A stretch of 64,000 nt of DNA from Halomonas campaniensis (GTDB taxonomy: Bacteria > Pseudomonadota > Gammaproteobacteria > Pseudomonadales > Halomonadaceae). Every line of letters begins with the position of its first letter. The stretch's first letter is position 1. The DNA lies in NCBI RefSeq assembly GCF_002211105.1, contig NZ_JPUA01000010.1, positions 104,967 to 168,966 on the forward strand, in the 5' to 3' direction. The translations under genes and the position numbers were made by a program. Shown piece by piece: positions 17,867-27,939 of this stretch. The notes beneath the pieces are model-generated. The model made no database searches. It had not been told where the DNA came from and saw nothing but the letters and a program-made list of their open reading frames with translations.

Positions 17867-18895
17867 CTAGCTAGCCATATCCAACACGATGCGACCTTCG
17901 ATCTTGCCGTCGATCATGCGCTGGAAAACGTCGTTGATATTGTCCAGCGTATCGGTTGCGACCGTGGCTTTCACCTTGCCTTCGGCGGCAAAATCCAGCG
18001 CTTCCTGCAGGTCGCTGCGGGTACCAACGATGGAGCCACGAATGGTAATACCGTTGAGCACCGTGCTGAAGATCGGCAGTGGGAAGTCGCCGGGGGGTAA
18101 GCCATTGAGCACTAATGTGCCGCCGCGGCGTAACATATTCTGCGCTTGATCAAACGCCTTCGGCGACACCGCTGTCACCAAGGCACCGTGAGCGCCACCA
18201 ATGGTTTTCTTCAGGTAGGCCGCTGGGTCGGTCTTCATGGCATTGACGGTTACCGTGGCGCCTAAGCGCTCGGCCAGGGCTAGCTTACCGTCATCGATAT
18301 CCACAGCCGCTACGTTCAGCCCCATGGCTTTGGCGTACTGCACCGCCATATGGCCCAGGCCACCAATGCCCGAGATCACCACCCACTGGCCAGGGCGGGT
18401 ATCGGTCATCTTCAAGCCTTTATAAACCGTTACCCCTGCACACAGCACTGGGGCTATTTCAATAAAATCAACGGCATCCGGCAATCGCCCGACATAGCCT
18501 GCATCCGCTAAGGTGTAGTCCGCAAACCCACCGTTAACGCTGTAGCCGGTATTCTGCTGAGACTCGCACAGGGTTTCCCAGCCACCTAAGCAGTGTTCGC
18601 AGTAGCCGCAGGCTGAATAGAGCCAGGGCACACCGATACGATCGCCCTCTTTGACGTGGGAGACACCTTCACCCACCGCCACAATATGCCCAACGCCTTC
18701 ATGCCCGGGAATAAACGGCGGTGAGGGTTTTACCGGCCAATCGCCGTGAGCAGCGTGTAAATCGGTATGGCAAACGCCAGAGGCTGCCACTTTCATCAAC
18801 ACCTCGCCCTGCTTGGGGCGAGGTACGTCAACTTCTTCGATAACCAACGGCTGGCCAAACTCACGAACGACCGCCGCGCGCATTGTGCTATCCAT
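17867..18895 (-). CDS. adhP: Zinc-dependent alcohol dehydrogenase, AdhP type
   Basis: A 342-residue medium-chain dehydrogenase that oxidises ethanol and other primary alcohols with NAD. The catalytic zinc ligands are Cys in [14 protein letters not shown] (about 42), His in [10 protein letters not shown] (about 65) and a later Cys (VLCAGVT, about 153). The structural zinc loop is [15 protein letters not shown] at about 96-110. The Rossmann motif [14 protein letters not shown] starts near 177. It resembles E. coli AdhP throughout. The ATG is preceded by GGAG. It lies 136 bases after the aldehyde dehydrogenase on the same strand, so alcohol to aldehyde to acid is the likely joint reaction. Confidence 0.92.
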   Translation of the reverse strand: MDSTMRAAVVREFGQPLVIEEVDVPRPKQGEVLMKVAASGVCHTDLHAAHGDWPVKPSPPFIPGHEGVGHIVAVGEGVSHVKEGDRIGVPWLYSACGYCEHCLGGWETLCESQQNTGYSVNGGFADYTLADAGYVGRLPDAVDFIEIAPVLCAGVTVYKGLKMTDTRPGQWVVISGIGGLGHMAVQYAKAMGLNVAAVDIDDGKLALAERLGATVTVNAMKTDPAAYLKKTIGGAHGALVTAVSPKAFDQAQNMLRRGGTLVLNGLPPGDFPLPIFSTVLNGITIRGSIVGTRSDLQEALDFAAEGKVKATVATDTLDNINDVFQRMIDGKIEGRIVLDMAS

Positions 18896-19031
18896 GATGC
18901 AACTCCTAATAGTTTACGATACGGCCATTGAACAACGGCTCTTATCGGTAGAGTCAGCGTCAGGGGAACTGACATACCGCCCGACTAGCGCCGGGCGGTG
19001 TGGCTAGCTATACATAGGAAAACGGGGCAGG

Positions 19032-20552
19032 TTAGAAGAAGCCCAGCGGGTTGATATCGTAGCTGACCAGCAGGTTTTTGGTTTGCTGATAGTGCTCAAG
19101 GGCAACTTTATGGGTTTCACGGCCAACACCGGATTTTTTGTAACCACCGAAGGCCGCGTGGGCGGGGTACTGATGGTAGCAGTTAGTCCACACACGACCA
19201 GCCTGAATGCCACGACCCATGCGGAAGGCGACATTGATATCACGGCTCCACACGCCTGCGCCCAAGCCAAACTCGGTGTCATTGGCAATCGCCAGCGCTT
19301 CCTCTTCATCTTTGAAGGTGGTCACCGCCACCACCGGGCCAAAGATCTCCTCCTGGAAAACGCGCATCTGGTTGTTACCCTTCAGCAGCGTAGGCTGAAT
19401 GTAGTAACCGCTGTTGATGCTGTCATCCATGGTCTCTTTATTACCGCCAGTGAGGAATTCCGCCCCTTCGTCGCGGGCGATATCCATATAGGACATGATT
19501 TTATCGAACTGCTCTTGAGAAGCCTGGGCCCCCACCTGCACGTCGGTATCGAGTGGATTGCCGCGTTTGATGGTTTTGGTGCGCTCGATGACCTTGGCCA
19601 TGAACTCCTCGTACATGCTCTCTTGGATCAGCGCACGTGATGGGCAAGTGCACACTTCGCCCTGGTTAAAGAACGCCAGTACCAAGCCTTCGACTGCTTT
19701 ATCAATAAAGGTCGGCTCAGCGTTCATGATATCGGCGAAGTAGATATTGGGGGATTTACCCCCTAGCTCTACGGTGGAGGGGATAATATTTTCCGCCGCG
19801 CATTTCAGAATATGCGAGCCAACGGGGGTAGAGCCGGTAAAGGCGATTTTGGCAATGCGTTTGCTGCTGGCCAGCGCCTGGCCTGCTTCAGCGCCAAAGC
19901 CATTGACGATATTAAGGACACCCGGAGGTAGCAGGTCGCCAATCAATTCGACGACTTTTAATATCGATGCTGGGGTTTGCTCCGCAGGCTTGAGTACCAC
20001 GCAGTTACCCGCCGCCAGTGCAGGCGCCAGCTTCCAAACCGCCATTAGAATCGGGAAGTTCCAGGGGATAATCTGGCCCACTACGCCCAGCGGCTCGTGG
20101 AAGTGATAAGAAACCGTGTTGGCATCGATATCCGCCGCCGTGCCTTCCTGTGAGCGTATGCAGCCGGCAAAGTAGCGGAAGTGGTCAACCGCCAGCGGCA
20201 GATCGGCGTTCAGCGTTTCACGCACGGCTTTGCCGTTGTCCCAGGTTTCGGCAACGGCAAGCATTTCCAGGTTCTGTTCAATGCGGTCGGCGATTTTCAG
20301 CAGAATATTGCTGCGCTCTTGCGCTGACGTTTTGCCCCAGGCAGGTGCCGCTTTATGGGCAGCATCCAGTGCCTTATCGATATCTTCTGCCGTGGAGCGG
20401 GGGATTTCACAGAAAACGTGACCGTTGACGGGGCTAATGTTATCGAAATACTGGCCTTTCACCGGAGCGACAAATTCGCCGCCGATATAGTTACCGTAAC
20501 GTTTTTCAAATGACACCACTGAACCGGTATCACCAGGGTTGGCGTAGATCAT
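19032..20552 (-). CDS. exaC: NAD-dependent aldehyde dehydrogenase, ExaC/AldB type
   Basis: A 506-residue tetrameric cytoplasmic enzyme that oxidises acetaldehyde and similar aldehydes to acids. The catalytic Cys is C301 in [17 protein letters not shown] and the general base is E262 in VELGGKSPN. The NAD-binding segment [11 protein letters not shown] lies at about 238-248. The double-Cys motif CTCPSR is typical of the ExaC/AldB branch. In Pseudomonas exaC belongs to the ethanol oxidation regulon. Here it is next to an AdhP-type enzyme and an ErdR-like regulator, which fits ethanol use. A GC-rich hairpin (18976-18999) in the gap after it has no U-run, so read-through into adhP is likely. Confidence 0.93.
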   Translation of the reverse strand: MIYANPGDTGSVVSFEKRYGNYIGGEFVAPVKGQYFDNISPVNGHVFCEIPRSTAEDIDKALDAAHKAAPAWGKTSAQERSNILLKIADRIEQNLEMLAVAETWDNGKAVRETLNADLPLAVDHFRYFAGCIRSQEGTAADIDANTVSYHFHEPLGVVGQIIPWNFPILMAVWKLAPALAAGNCVVLKPAEQTPASILKVVELIGDLLPPGVLNIVNGFGAEAGQALASSKRIAKIAFTGSTPVGSHILKCAAENIIPSTVELGGKSPNIYFADIMNAEPTFIDKAVEGLVLAFFNQGEVCTCPSRALIQESMYEEFMAKVIERTKTIKRGNPLDTDVQVGAQASQEQFDKIMSYMDIARDEGAEFLTGGNKETMDDSINSGYYIQPTLLKGNNQMRVFQEEIFGPVVAVTTFKDEEEALAIANDTEFGLGAGVWSRDINVAFRMGRGIQAGRVWTNCYHQYPAHAAFGGYKKSGVGRETHKVALEHYQQTKNLLVSYDINPLGFF

Positions 20553-20681
20553 TGTGTAGCTCCTGAGTATTATGATTATTTAAGGTGCTTTTTTAAGCTG
20601 CTTTGACAGTGTTGTTCACTAAAGCAAATGGCGATATAGCCCGATGGCAGGATTAGCCCTCATCCCTTGGTAGGAGACGCT

Positions 20682-21359
20682 ATGTATTCCCTGTTGGTGG
20701 CGGATGACCATCCGCTGTTCCGCGATGCGCTACAAACCGTGATTAGCGGGGGCTTGGCAGGTAGCCAGCTAATGGAGGCAGAGAGCCTCGCTGCTGCGAT
20801 AGCGTTGATTGAAGCGAACACCGAGTTAGATTTACTGCTGCTGGATTTAAGCCTGCCGGATGCAGAAGGGCTAGAAGGGTTAACACGGCTTCGCGAGGCA
20901 TTTCCCTCGCTGCCGGTGGCGATTGTCTCTGCCCATCAGGAGCGTCAGTTGGTACTCGATGCCATTACCTTGGGAGCGGTGGGCTATATCCCCAAATCCA
21001 CCCCCCGGGAAGCGCTGCTGGCTGCGTTAACGCAGATTCTTGAAGGCCAGCTCTACCTGCCGCCCGATGTTATGCGTCGCCCAGCACCGCGCACGGCTGC
21101 GCCTCAACCCACCAACAGCAGTTCATCAACCAGCGAACGCTTGGCGCGCTTAACCGATAAGCAGTTAGAGGTATTGGCGTGCATGACGACAGGCATGTCG
21201 AACAAGCATATTGCCCGAGAGCTATTGATTGCCGAAACCACCGTGAAGACCCATGTCTCGGCGATTCTACGTAAACTGAATGCCACCAGCCGGGTTCATG
21301 CGATCGTTATCGCTGGGGAGGAGGATCTCAGTTTTTACCGGGCCAATCGCGCCCGGTAG
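20682..21359 (+). CDS. ErdR-like LuxR-family response regulator
   Basis: A 225-residue DNA-binding response regulator. The receiver has LVADDHPLFRDA at the start and the phospho-acceptor Asp in LLLLDLSLPDAEG. The C-terminal LuxR HTH runs over the last 65 residues (LTDKQLEVLACMTTGMSNKH, ETTVKTHVSAILRKL). I chose the ATG at 20682 because TAGGAG lies 5 bases upstream; a TTG 15 bases earlier is unlikely. The receiver is very like ErdR/CrbR of pseudomonads, which controls ethanol and acetate metabolism, and the gene is divergent from the aldehyde dehydrogenase. A partner kinase is either the hybrid kinase convergent with it or one outside the window. Confidence 0.85.
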   Translation: MYSLLVADDHPLFRDALQTVISGGLAGSQLMEAESLAAAIALIEANTELDLLLLDLSLPDAEGLEGLTRLREAFPSLPVAIVSAHQERQLVLDAITLGAVGYIPKSTPREALLAALTQILEGQLYLPPDVMRRPAPRTAAPQPTNSSSSTSERLARLTDKQLEVLACMTTGMSNKHIARELLIAETTVKTHVSAILRKLNATSRVHAIVIAGEEDLSFYRANRAR

Positions 21360-21369
21360 GGTGCTCAAG

Positions 21370-22764
21370 TTAGGCTTTACTAAGCAGGTTCCCGAGCAGC
21401 ATACGTAGCCGCAGGGGCTTTAACGGTTTGAGTAGGCAGTGCATTCCTGCTTCACGGGTGGCACGCTTAATCTCCGCCTCGTGATTGGCCGTAATCACCA
21501 CCGCTGCCAGGCCGGGATAGCGCCGCTGTAGCCGCGCGGCCAATTCAATCCCTGTTTCCCGGTGATCCCCCAAATGGTAATCCACCAGCAGTACCGCCGG
21601 CTGCTCTCCGTCGCTGGCAGCCTCCAGCGCACTCACCGTTGCAGCGGCTCTCACTCGGCACCCCCAGCTACCCAGTAGCGCCTGCATGCCGTCTATAATG
21701 GCCAAATCATCATCGATTACCCAAATAACACGGCCACTCAATGGATCCTCAGCACCGTCAGGCAGCACCGTGTTATGAGTGTTATCCACGGCGGGAAGCG
21801 TTGCCGGGGCATAGGGCACGGTGATCGAAAATAGCGCGCCCACGCCGGGACGCGAGGCGAGCGAAATCGGCTGTCCCAGCATGGCACTGATACGGTCAAC
21901 AATGGCGAGCCCCAATCCCAAGCCACGGCTGTGTGCGCCGTTAGGCTGGTTAGCGCGGCGAAACTCCAGAAAAATCGCCTCCCGCTGCTGCTCGGGGATC
22001 CCGGGGCCGGTGTCGCCCACGGTAATTTCCAACCCTTCTTTGCGCCGCCGACAGCCCAGCAACACTCGGCCCTGCTCGGTATAGCGCACCGCATTGCTTA
22101 AGAAGTTGCGGATCACTCGCGCCAGCAGCGCCAGATCGGATTCGACCACCGCGCTGGAGGGCACGTAGTGCAGGGCCAGCCCTCTCACCCCGGCTATTTG
22201 GCGATACTCCTCCGCCAACGCATCTAATAGCGTGCTCACTGCGAAGGGGGCTTTATCAGCATGGAGCACCCCCGCATCCAGGCGTGAAATATCCACCAGC
22301 GTGCCTATCAGCCCTTCGACATCCTTTAGCGAGCGGCCAATATGGCTGACGAGCATTTGCGAGGTTTCAGGCAGTGAGTGCGTTTCTAACGCGCTGGCAA
22401 ACAGACGAGCGGCATTGAGCGGCTGCAGCAGGTCATGGCTAACCGCCGCCAGGAATTTCGTTTTGGATAGGTTGGCGGCTTCGGCTTCGGCTTTCGCGGC
22501 CAGTAAGCGCGTATTGACCTGGCTTAGCTCATCTAAGGTGCGGTGCAGCGCATCGGTGCGCTCACGTACCTGCTCGGCAAGTAATACCGAACGTTCAAAG
22601 GCGGCATAGGGCGCGGGATCAACATCGCCTCCGGTTTCCACCCGCTCCATCAGTGCTTGGCACACTTTACGCAGGCGGCGGTTCTCTTCCCGCAGCGCCG
22701 CGACATCAGTTGCAGCAGCCCTACCGGTTGCTTCAGGCGTGGTCGTTAGCTGGAAGAGATCCAA
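21370..22764 (-). CDS. NahK-like hybrid histidine kinase with C-terminal receiver
   Basis: A soluble 464-residue hybrid kinase. Residues 20-105 are a long coiled coil with no membrane helix or PAS domain. The HisKA motif is FLAAVSHDLLQPLNAARL (His at 110). The ATPase domain holds NFLSNAVRY, GDTGPGIP and GLGLGLAIV. A receiver fills about 345-460 (VIDDDLAIID; Asp in VLLVDYHLGD). The SHDLLQPLNAARLF box and the coupling to a FIST-protein gene match the NahK/ErcS' kinase of Pseudomonas, whose activity is gated by the NO-binding FIST protein NosP. In P. aeruginosa this kinase group is also tied to ethanol oxidation and biofilm control. The start lies inside the FIST gene (32-base overlap). Confidence 0.86.
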   Translation of the reverse strand: MDLFQLTTTPEATGRAAATDVAALREENRRLRKVCQALMERVETGGDVDPAPYAAFERSVLLAEQVRERTDALHRTLDELSQVNTRLLAAKAEAEAANLSKTKFLAAVSHDLLQPLNAARLFASALETHSLPETSQMLVSHIGRSLKDVEGLIGTLVDISRLDAGVLHADKAPFAVSTLLDALAEEYRQIAGVRGLALHYVPSSAVVESDLALLARVIRNFLSNAVRYTEQGRVLLGCRRRKEGLEITVGDTGPGIPEQQREAIFLEFRRANQPNGAHSRGLGLGLAIVDRISAMLGQPISLASRPGVGALFSITVPYAPATLPAVDNTHNTVLPDGAEDPLSGRVIWVIDDDLAIIDGMQALLGSWGCRVRAAATVSALEAASDGEQPAVLLVDYHLGDHRETGIELAARLQRRYPGLAAVVITANHEAEIKRATREAGMHCLLKPLKPLRLRMLLGNLLSKA

Positions 22765-23899
22765 ACGCCACCCCCGTAAATGTTTGATTCACATGCATAC
22801 CATGATGCTGTTCACCGTAGGTATTAAACCCCACTACGCCTGCCTGGCGCAGCAGCTGCGACGCCTGATCCACATGCCCCAATGCCTCTAGCTCCATGCG
22901 ACGTAGAAAGCAGTCGCAGCCAATAATCATGCTCGGTGCCCCCAACCTGGCGCTCACTCCATTCAGCATCACCTTGAGGTCATCAAGGAGCGGTGTTGGC
23001 TGCATGGCAGTCAGTACAATGCCGTTTTCCACTGCACAGTAAAAACTCAAACTACTGTCGCTATTAACACCCTGAATAGAGCGCACATAGTGCTGTCCGC
23101 CAATGCGGACGGCTAATGGGTGGCGAGCAAACACTGCGGCACTGAGCTGCTCTGGGGCAACACCTACCAACGCTGCGTAAACCTGGGCGGCGGGCAGACC
23201 ATTGAGCTCTACCACCCGCCGCTGCTCACGGTCGGCCTCGGTCACCACGAGCTTGTGAGCCAATGGGATCAAGTGATGGGTTGAGAACACTTCAAAGGGC
23301 AACCGGGTATTGATCATGACGACCACCGCCGCCCGTGTATAAAAGCATCCAGCGGTATATACATGGGTATGGCTAAGGTGGTTGTCGTCACCCGCCGAGC
23401 CGCCAAAACTAGGGATGCGCCCTAGCGCGGCATCCAGGGTGGCGAGCACTTGCTCTTCACGACTGGACAAACCATCCAATAACGTCAGCGCAAAACTATG
23501 CTCATTGATCGGCGCGATGGCTTGTTGGCGACAACGTTCCAATAGCGTGTCGACCAACGGCTGAGCATCGGCCAACTCAAAATGTTCGAGGTCGTCAATC
23601 AGCGCCGTTTCAATGGCAAACAGGCGACGATCGAACCCGATAGCTACGATAGAGCCGCGGTCATAGCCTGCAGGCGTTATTTCCCCAGCGGTGGTACAGC
23701 CACTTAGCGGCGTAACGGGGAAGCGACTTTCCAGCGCGCCGGCTAGTGCCGCTAAATCATACTCCGCACTGCAGAAGAACAGTACGAATCCCAGGTGTTC
23801 GTGCTGTAGTGCGTCAGCGAGTTCCGACGCTGCCCGACTTGCATCTGTCTGCTGGCTGGCGGCTGTGCTAATGCCCTGTTCAACTGGATAAGTGATCAC
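22733..23899 (-). CDS. FIST-domain sensor protein, NosP-like
   Basis: A cytoplasmic 388-residue protein with FIST N and FIST C domains. N-terminal block: LADALQHEHLGFVLFFCSAE and PLSGCTTAGEITPAGYDRGS. Central block: GGSAGDDNHLSHTHVYTAG. C-terminal block: GCDCFLRRMELE and VGFNTYGEQHHGMHVNQTFT. NosP is a haem-based nitric oxide sensor of this family that inhibits the hybrid kinase encoded next to it. The same gene order here suggests the same role, but haem binding cannot be read from sequence alone. I chose GTG at 23899 because GGAGAGG lies about 8 bases upstream; a TTG at 23941 would add 14 residues. It overlaps the genes on both sides, so three signalling genes are translationally linked. 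Confidence 0.82.
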   Translation of the reverse strand: MITYPVEQGISTAASQQTDASRAASELADALQHEHLGFVLFFCSAEYDLAALAGALESRFPVTPLSGCTTAGEITPAGYDRGSIVAIGFDRRLFAIETALIDDLEHFELADAQPLVDTLLERCRQQAIAPINEHSFALTLLDGLSSREEQVLATLDAALGRIPSFGGSAGDDNHLSHTHVYTAGCFYTRAAVVVMINTRLPFEVFSTHHLIPLAHKLVVTEADREQRRVVELNGLPAAQVYAALVGVAPEQLSAAVFARHPLAVRIGGQHYVRSIQGVNSDSSLSFYCAVENGIVLTAMQPTPLLDDLKVMLNGVSARLGAPSMIIGCDCFLRRMELEALGHVDQASQLLRQAGVVGFNTYGEQHHGMHVNQTFTGVAFGSLPANDHA

Positions 23900-26141
23900 G
23901 GCACCACCTCTCCAATGCGGAATGCGTATGTGCTGCTGCAAGCCTTAACGCGCTGAATGCTTCATCAAGCTGCCTGGATGTGGTGCGTTGCGTTTTGGCT
24001 AGTAGCTCAAGCTGCTTTGCCCGCCCGGCAAGCTGGTCGGCCCCCATACTCAACGACTCACCGCGCAGTTGGTGTGCAAGCCGTACGATCTGCTGCTCCT
24101 GTTCTGACGTCAAGGGAGTTGCAGCCAAACAAGAAGCCAATTGCGCGGAGTAATCGCTTACTTGCTGGTGGTAAAGCATGATTAGCTGAATCATGCTCGC
24201 TTCACCTAGCGTCATTTTCAACATGCTCAGGGTGTCGCTATTAAGCAGTGATGGTTCTCCGGCTAGCGTCGGAGACGCCGCTAGCGCCCTTAAAGGTGCG
24301 TCCGGGGTCGCAAAAAGCTGCAACGCCAATACGTTGCTTAGTGCAGAGAGCGATAGAGGCTTGGTGATGTAATCATTCATACCTGCTGCCAAGCAGCGTT
24401 GTCGATCATCTTCAGCGCCTCCAGCGGTCATGGCGACGATCGGCACACTGGCTAACCACCCGCCCTGTTCACGCAGCCGTTGCGTGACCCTCAAGCCATC
24501 CATATCGGGCAACTGAATATCCATAAAGATCAGATGCACCTGCTGAGACTGAGCCATGGCCAGGGCATCATGACCACTCTCGGCCCAAACTATATCGCAG
24601 CCCAAGCGCGCCAATAAGCCCATCGCGACTTTGCGGTTAACGGCGTTATCCTCTACCAGAAGCAGTTTTGTGCCGGTAAAGTCACGCTTGGGCGCTGGGG
24701 GCAGCGATGTTGTTATGGGGTCAGCGGCGATTAAGGGTAGCTCGCACCAGAAGGTACTCCCCTGGCCTAACTGGCTTTTTACCCCTAGTCGACCTTGCAT
24801 GGCCTCGCTTAGCCGCTTGCAAATTGCCAGCCCTAGCCCGGTACCACCAAACCGTCGAGCCACTGACTCATCCGCCTGCTGGAAAGGCTCAAAGAGACGC
24901 TGCTGTTGCTGTTCACTTAGACCACAGCCCGTATCACTGACCTCAAACAGTAATTGCTCCACCGTTGAAGAGACCCGTACGCTGACTTCACCGTGGTCGG
25001 TGAATTTGATGGCATTAGCGATAAGATTAAGCAAAATTTGCCGCAATCGCCCCGCATCGACCTGCACCCATGCTGGCACCAGCGAATCAACATTAACCTT
25101 AAGCGCTAACCCTTTCATTTTGGCTCGCGGGGCAAACAGCACCACCACGCTATCAATCAGCGGTTTTAGCTCCGTGGGCGATGTTTCGAGGGTGAGGTGC
25201 CCTGCTTCGATTTTTGAGAAATCGAGGATTTCATTGATCATTGCCAGCAATTGATTGGCGCTGTCGTGGATTGTATGGGCGTAATCCTCAACCTGAGCAG
25301 GGCTTGCTGATTCGCGTAACAGCTCACTCATACCAATAACGCCGTTCAGCGGGGTACGAATTTCATGGCTGACCATTGCCAAAAAGTCTGATTTGGCTTG
25401 GTTCGCTGCTTGAGCCTGTTTGGCGGTGACTTCGAGTTGACGACCAAGCTGCTCCTGAATCCGCCTTATCGCCGCACTCTCACGCATTTCACGCACTAAA
25501 AAGGCAATCACCAGGAAGGCCGCTAAGCTCATACCAATAATCAGGCTCATGAGAAGCTTGTAAAGCAGACTGAGCTGGGCGCGCTCTTCCGTTGCCGATT
25601 CAGCTAAGTAGCCATTAATAGCAATAACCAGTCTTTCAGTGAGACGCGTTAACGCCTGCAGTTCTTCTTCCAGCGATGCCACCGGCAGTCGATCAAGTTC
25701 CTCATCAGACCCGCCTTCAGTACGGGGGGTAAACATACTATCCAGCAAATCAAGCTGCTGCTGGATTTGGCCTAACAGCTCGCGGGCGGTATCAATTTGC
25801 TGCATGAGGTTGCGGACTTCACCGTCGTTTAGCAGCGTCATGCGACTATAGAGCAACTCAAAGCGAAGATTTAGCTCCTCGCGTGCCTTAGCAGATAGGG
25901 GCTCCCGGGTCACTGCCAACAAATGGTTGAGCAGCTGTACCGCATCGCGATCCAACTTATAGACAACCCAAGCGGTGTCTTCCCGCAAGCTTTGAGTGAG
26001 ATTTTCCTGCCGCCAGGCGGCCAGAGTAGCGACGACCAATGCTGCAGCGAATAGTAATACCGCCACAATGGCAACGAGCTTAAAACGACGAGGATAACGC
26101 AGTAGGCTTGAGGCCCGCGCATTAGAAGCGCTAGTGAACAT
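23880..26141 (-). CDS. Membrane hybrid histidine kinase with receiver and Hpt domains
   Basis: A 753-residue tripartite phosphorelay kinase. Transmembrane helix one is at 21-43, a helical periplasmic sensor domain fills about 44-195, and helix two lies at 196-217. HisKA follows ([15 protein letters not shown], His 259), then the ATPase domain ([24 protein letters not shown]). The receiver has phospho-Asp 541 in [11 protein letters not shown] and the Hpt domain has His 690 in [13 protein letters not shown]. The four-helix-type sensor and domain order resemble TorS. Its start overlaps the end of the small exported protein gene by 11 bases, so the two are probably functional partners, much as TorS works with a periplasmic TorT. 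The signal and the output regulator are unknown. Confidence 0.88.
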   Translation of the reverse strand: MFTSASNARASSLLRYPRRFKLVAIVAVLLFAAALVVATLAAWRQENLTQSLREDTAWVVYKLDRDAVQLLNHLLAVTREPLSAKAREELNLRFELLYSRMTLLNDGEVRNLMQQIDTARELLGQIQQQLDLLDSMFTPRTEGGSDEELDRLPVASLEEELQALTRLTERLVIAINGYLAESATEERAQLSLLYKLLMSLIIGMSLAAFLVIAFLVREMRESAAIRRIQEQLGRQLEVTAKQAQAANQAKSDFLAMVSHEIRTPLNGVIGMSELLRESASPAQVEDYAHTIHDSANQLLAMINEILDFSKIEAGHLTLETSPTELKPLIDSVVVLFAPRAKMKGLALKVNVDSLVPAWVQVDAGRLRQILLNLIANAIKFTDHGEVSVRVSSTVEQLLFEVSDTGCGLSEQQQQRLFEPFQQADESVARRFGGTGLGLAICKRLSEAMQGRLGVKSQLGQGSTFWCELPLIAADPITTSLPPAPKRDFTGTKLLLVEDNAVNRKVAMGLLARLGCDIVWAESGHDALAMAQSQQVHLIFMDIQLPDMDGLRVTQRLREQGGWLASVPIVAMTAGGAEDDRQRCLAAGMNDYITKPLSLSALSNVLALQLFATPDAPLRALAASPTLAGEPSLLNSDTLSMLKMTLGEASMIQLIMLYHQQVSDYSAQLASCLAATPLTSEQEQQIVRLAHQLRGESLSMGADQLAGRAKQLELLAKTQRTTSRQLDEAFSALRLAAAHTHSALERWCRDHLSS

Positions 26142-26643
26142 TAATATGCATAACCTGCCATACCGCTCTAAAGCGAATTTTTTCGCTTAACAGCGCTTCA
26201 TCTTGATCAAAAGGGTATAGCACCCACAAAGGGCCATATTCCCGAACCGGAATCGCCTCACCGTCTTTTGTCATGGCTAAGATGACATCGTATTCATTAA
26301 AATCACTTACCGGTATTTCGGCTTCGTAGCCGTTCAGCGCGGAGACATGAACGGCATCAACGTCGGAGCTTACCATTGCCAGTAGGTCACGCATTAAAGG
26401 ACCACTATAGTGGCTAATGCCTTCTGTCCAGGGCGTACTTGTCTCGAACTCGTGCTGTGGTAAAGCCGACAACATGGCACGGTCAAACTGCGCCTCCCTT
26501 CCTTCATTGGTATGATCGATCTTACCGCTAATAGTCAAGATAACGGGCCCGTTAGGCACCTCTAACCCATCAGTTGATTGAGCAAGCCCCGCTAGGGGAG
26601 TACTGAACATCAGTACGACCCACCCCAATAACAACGCTTTCAC
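26131..26643 (-). CDS. Exported molybdopterin-oxidoreductase-fold protein
   Basis: A 170-residue periplasmic protein whose signal peptide occupies residues 1-23 (LLLGWVVLMFSTPLAGLAQS). The mature part resembles the oxidoreductase molybdopterin-binding fold (SUOX type) in reduced form: GPVILTISGKID, HYSGPLMRDLLAMV, VHVSALNGYEAEIPVSDF and EYGPLWVLYPFD. The usual Cys ligand of molybdenum is not visible, so it is probably a non-catalytic sensor relative. I chose GTG at 26643, with AGGTG six bases upstream, over a GTG 24 bases earlier. It overlaps the hybrid kinase gene by 11 bases and may supply its periplasmic input domain (inference). Confidence 0.7.
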   Translation of the reverse strand: MKALLLGWVVLMFSTPLAGLAQSTDGLEVPNGPVILTISGKIDHTNEGREAQFDRAMLSALPQHEFETSTPWTEGISHYSGPLMRDLLAMVSSDVDAVHVSALNGYEAEIPVSDFNEYDVILAMTKDGEAIPVREYGPLWVLYPFDQDEALLSEKIRFRAVWQVMHINVH

Positions 26644-26792
26644 AGTAAACACCTCGCACAAGATCACGCTCAGGTTACATACCCAGGAGCAGCAGAAGAA
26701 GATAGCGTAAAGATTACGCCATCTCCTTGATCAGGTCAGGGCAAATACTATTTTTTTGGTCACTGAAGTGTTACTGGGTGCTCACAATTGAG

Positions 26793-27611
26793 TTACGATT
26801 TGATTTCCTCGAAGGGTTCAAAGCGCACTAACTCTTCGTAGGCGTGCCAACTGGCGTGGCCCAACACCGGCAGGATGAGCGCCAAGCCAATATAAAATGT
26901 CATGACGCCAACCAGAACACACAGGGTAAGAATCACCGCCCATAGCAGCATCACGCGGAAGTTACGTGCAACGCAACGTACGCTCGCTTCGATGCCTTCC
27001 ATGAAGGTTAAGTCTTGATCCATCAGCGTAGGAATCGCTACAACGCTGATAGCAAAGGCGCCAAAGGCAAGAATGCCGCCTGCTACCGTACCGACTGCCA
27101 GCATCCCCAAACCTTCTGAGGTAGTCAGCAATGCGGTATAGAGCGAAGCAGGGCTGGGCACTTCAAAACCAAAAAACAGCGCAAACAGAAGGGTGGCCAA
27201 ACGAATCCAAGCGAGGAAGAAGATCATCATCATGACCCCCATCATCGCCAACTGGCCTGCATGGGGTTTCCAACTGCCGAACGCGTCCCCCAGGTTAGGC
27301 ACTTGTCCTCGCTCCAGCGCCCGGCTAATACCATAAGAGCCCACCGCCACCAGCGGGCCAATAAACATAAACCCTGCAATCATAGGCAGTAGCCAGTACC
27401 AATAGCCCAGTGTGAAAGCACCGAGGGTAATAGCAATACTCAAGCCCACCCAAAACATGCCATAAGAAAGGCTCACTACCGTAGCATGGCGAAAATCCTC
27501 AACGCCTGCAGCCAACCACGCCCTGGGTCGATCCAAACCGACCTTATTGATACTGATTTTCACACTGGGATGGTTCGAATGGTGGTTTGTTTTTGTTGTA
27601 GCCGCATTCAT
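26793..27611 (-). CDS. DUF2189 integral membrane protein
   Basis: A 272-residue inner-membrane protein of the DUF2189 family, with about six hydrophobic segments (for example YWYWLLPMIAGFMFIGPLVAV and AVILTLCVLVGVMTFYIGLA). The family signature appears as WLAAGVEDFRHA near residue 32 and GPLVAVGSYGISRALERGQ near 95. Function is unknown. Members are often annotated as possible cytochrome c oxidase subunit I-like, without proof. I chose the ATG at 27611 for its AGGAG seven to eleven bases upstream; an in-frame ATG 93 bases earlier lacks a ribosome site. It stands alone. Confidence 0.8.
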   Translation of the reverse strand: MNAATTKTNHHSNHPSVKISINKVGLDRPRAWLAAGVEDFRHATVVSLSYGMFWVGLSIAITLGAFTLGYWYWLLPMIAGFMFIGPLVAVGSYGISRALERGQVPNLGDAFGSWKPHAGQLAMMGVMMMIFFLAWIRLATLLFALFFGFEVPSPASLYTALLTTSEGLGMLAVGTVAGGILAFGAFAISVVAIPTLMDQDLTFMEGIEASVRCVARNFRVMLLWAVILTLCVLVGVMTFYIGLALILPVLGHASWHAYEELVRFEPFEEIKS

Positions 27612-27939
27612 GGCATCACTCCTGTTGTTCCTGATATAGATCCTGGATTCAGGATTTACCTCTATCGCATCAACGTTCGATCTTCGCCGATGGATTAATG
27701 CCAAATTAATGGCTTAACGTTCTTCATTAATACTCTCTTAATGTAGCTGACCAATGCCCTTGAAGGATGGCACTTTGAGATACGCGTACAAAAAATCCAC
27801 GAAATAGCTGAAAAGCGCCAATTAAATTGCTGCGTTAGCAAAAACAGATGTAGTCAAAAAGCGCTATAAATAGCCATAAAAAACTCCGAGCAGCTGCTGC
27901 CCGGAGTTTTTAGTTTTTCTTACGTGACGCTTTGACTAT
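27612..27939. other. Intergenic region
   Basis: It holds the DUF2189 promoter region (A+T-rich, with three ATTAAT-type motifs at about 27690-27740) and the bidirectional terminator at 27879-27911. I see no gene or further repeat in it. Confidence 0.6.
27879..27911. terminator. Bidirectional rho-independent terminator
   Basis: AAAAACTCCG (27879-27888) pairs with CGGAGTTTTT (27902-27911) around a 13-base loop. T-runs follow on both strands. It ends the TAXI-TRAP/uspA transcript on the minus strand. Confidence 0.9.

Noticed and set aside
18976..18999. GC-rich hairpin between the aldehyde and alcohol dehydrogenase genes as a terminator
   Set aside because: The stem is good, but no U-run follows on the minus strand, so termination is not supported.
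24631..25254. Plus-strand open frame opposite the hybrid kinase
   Set aside because: Ser/Arg/Pro-rich antisense shadow without a ribosome site.
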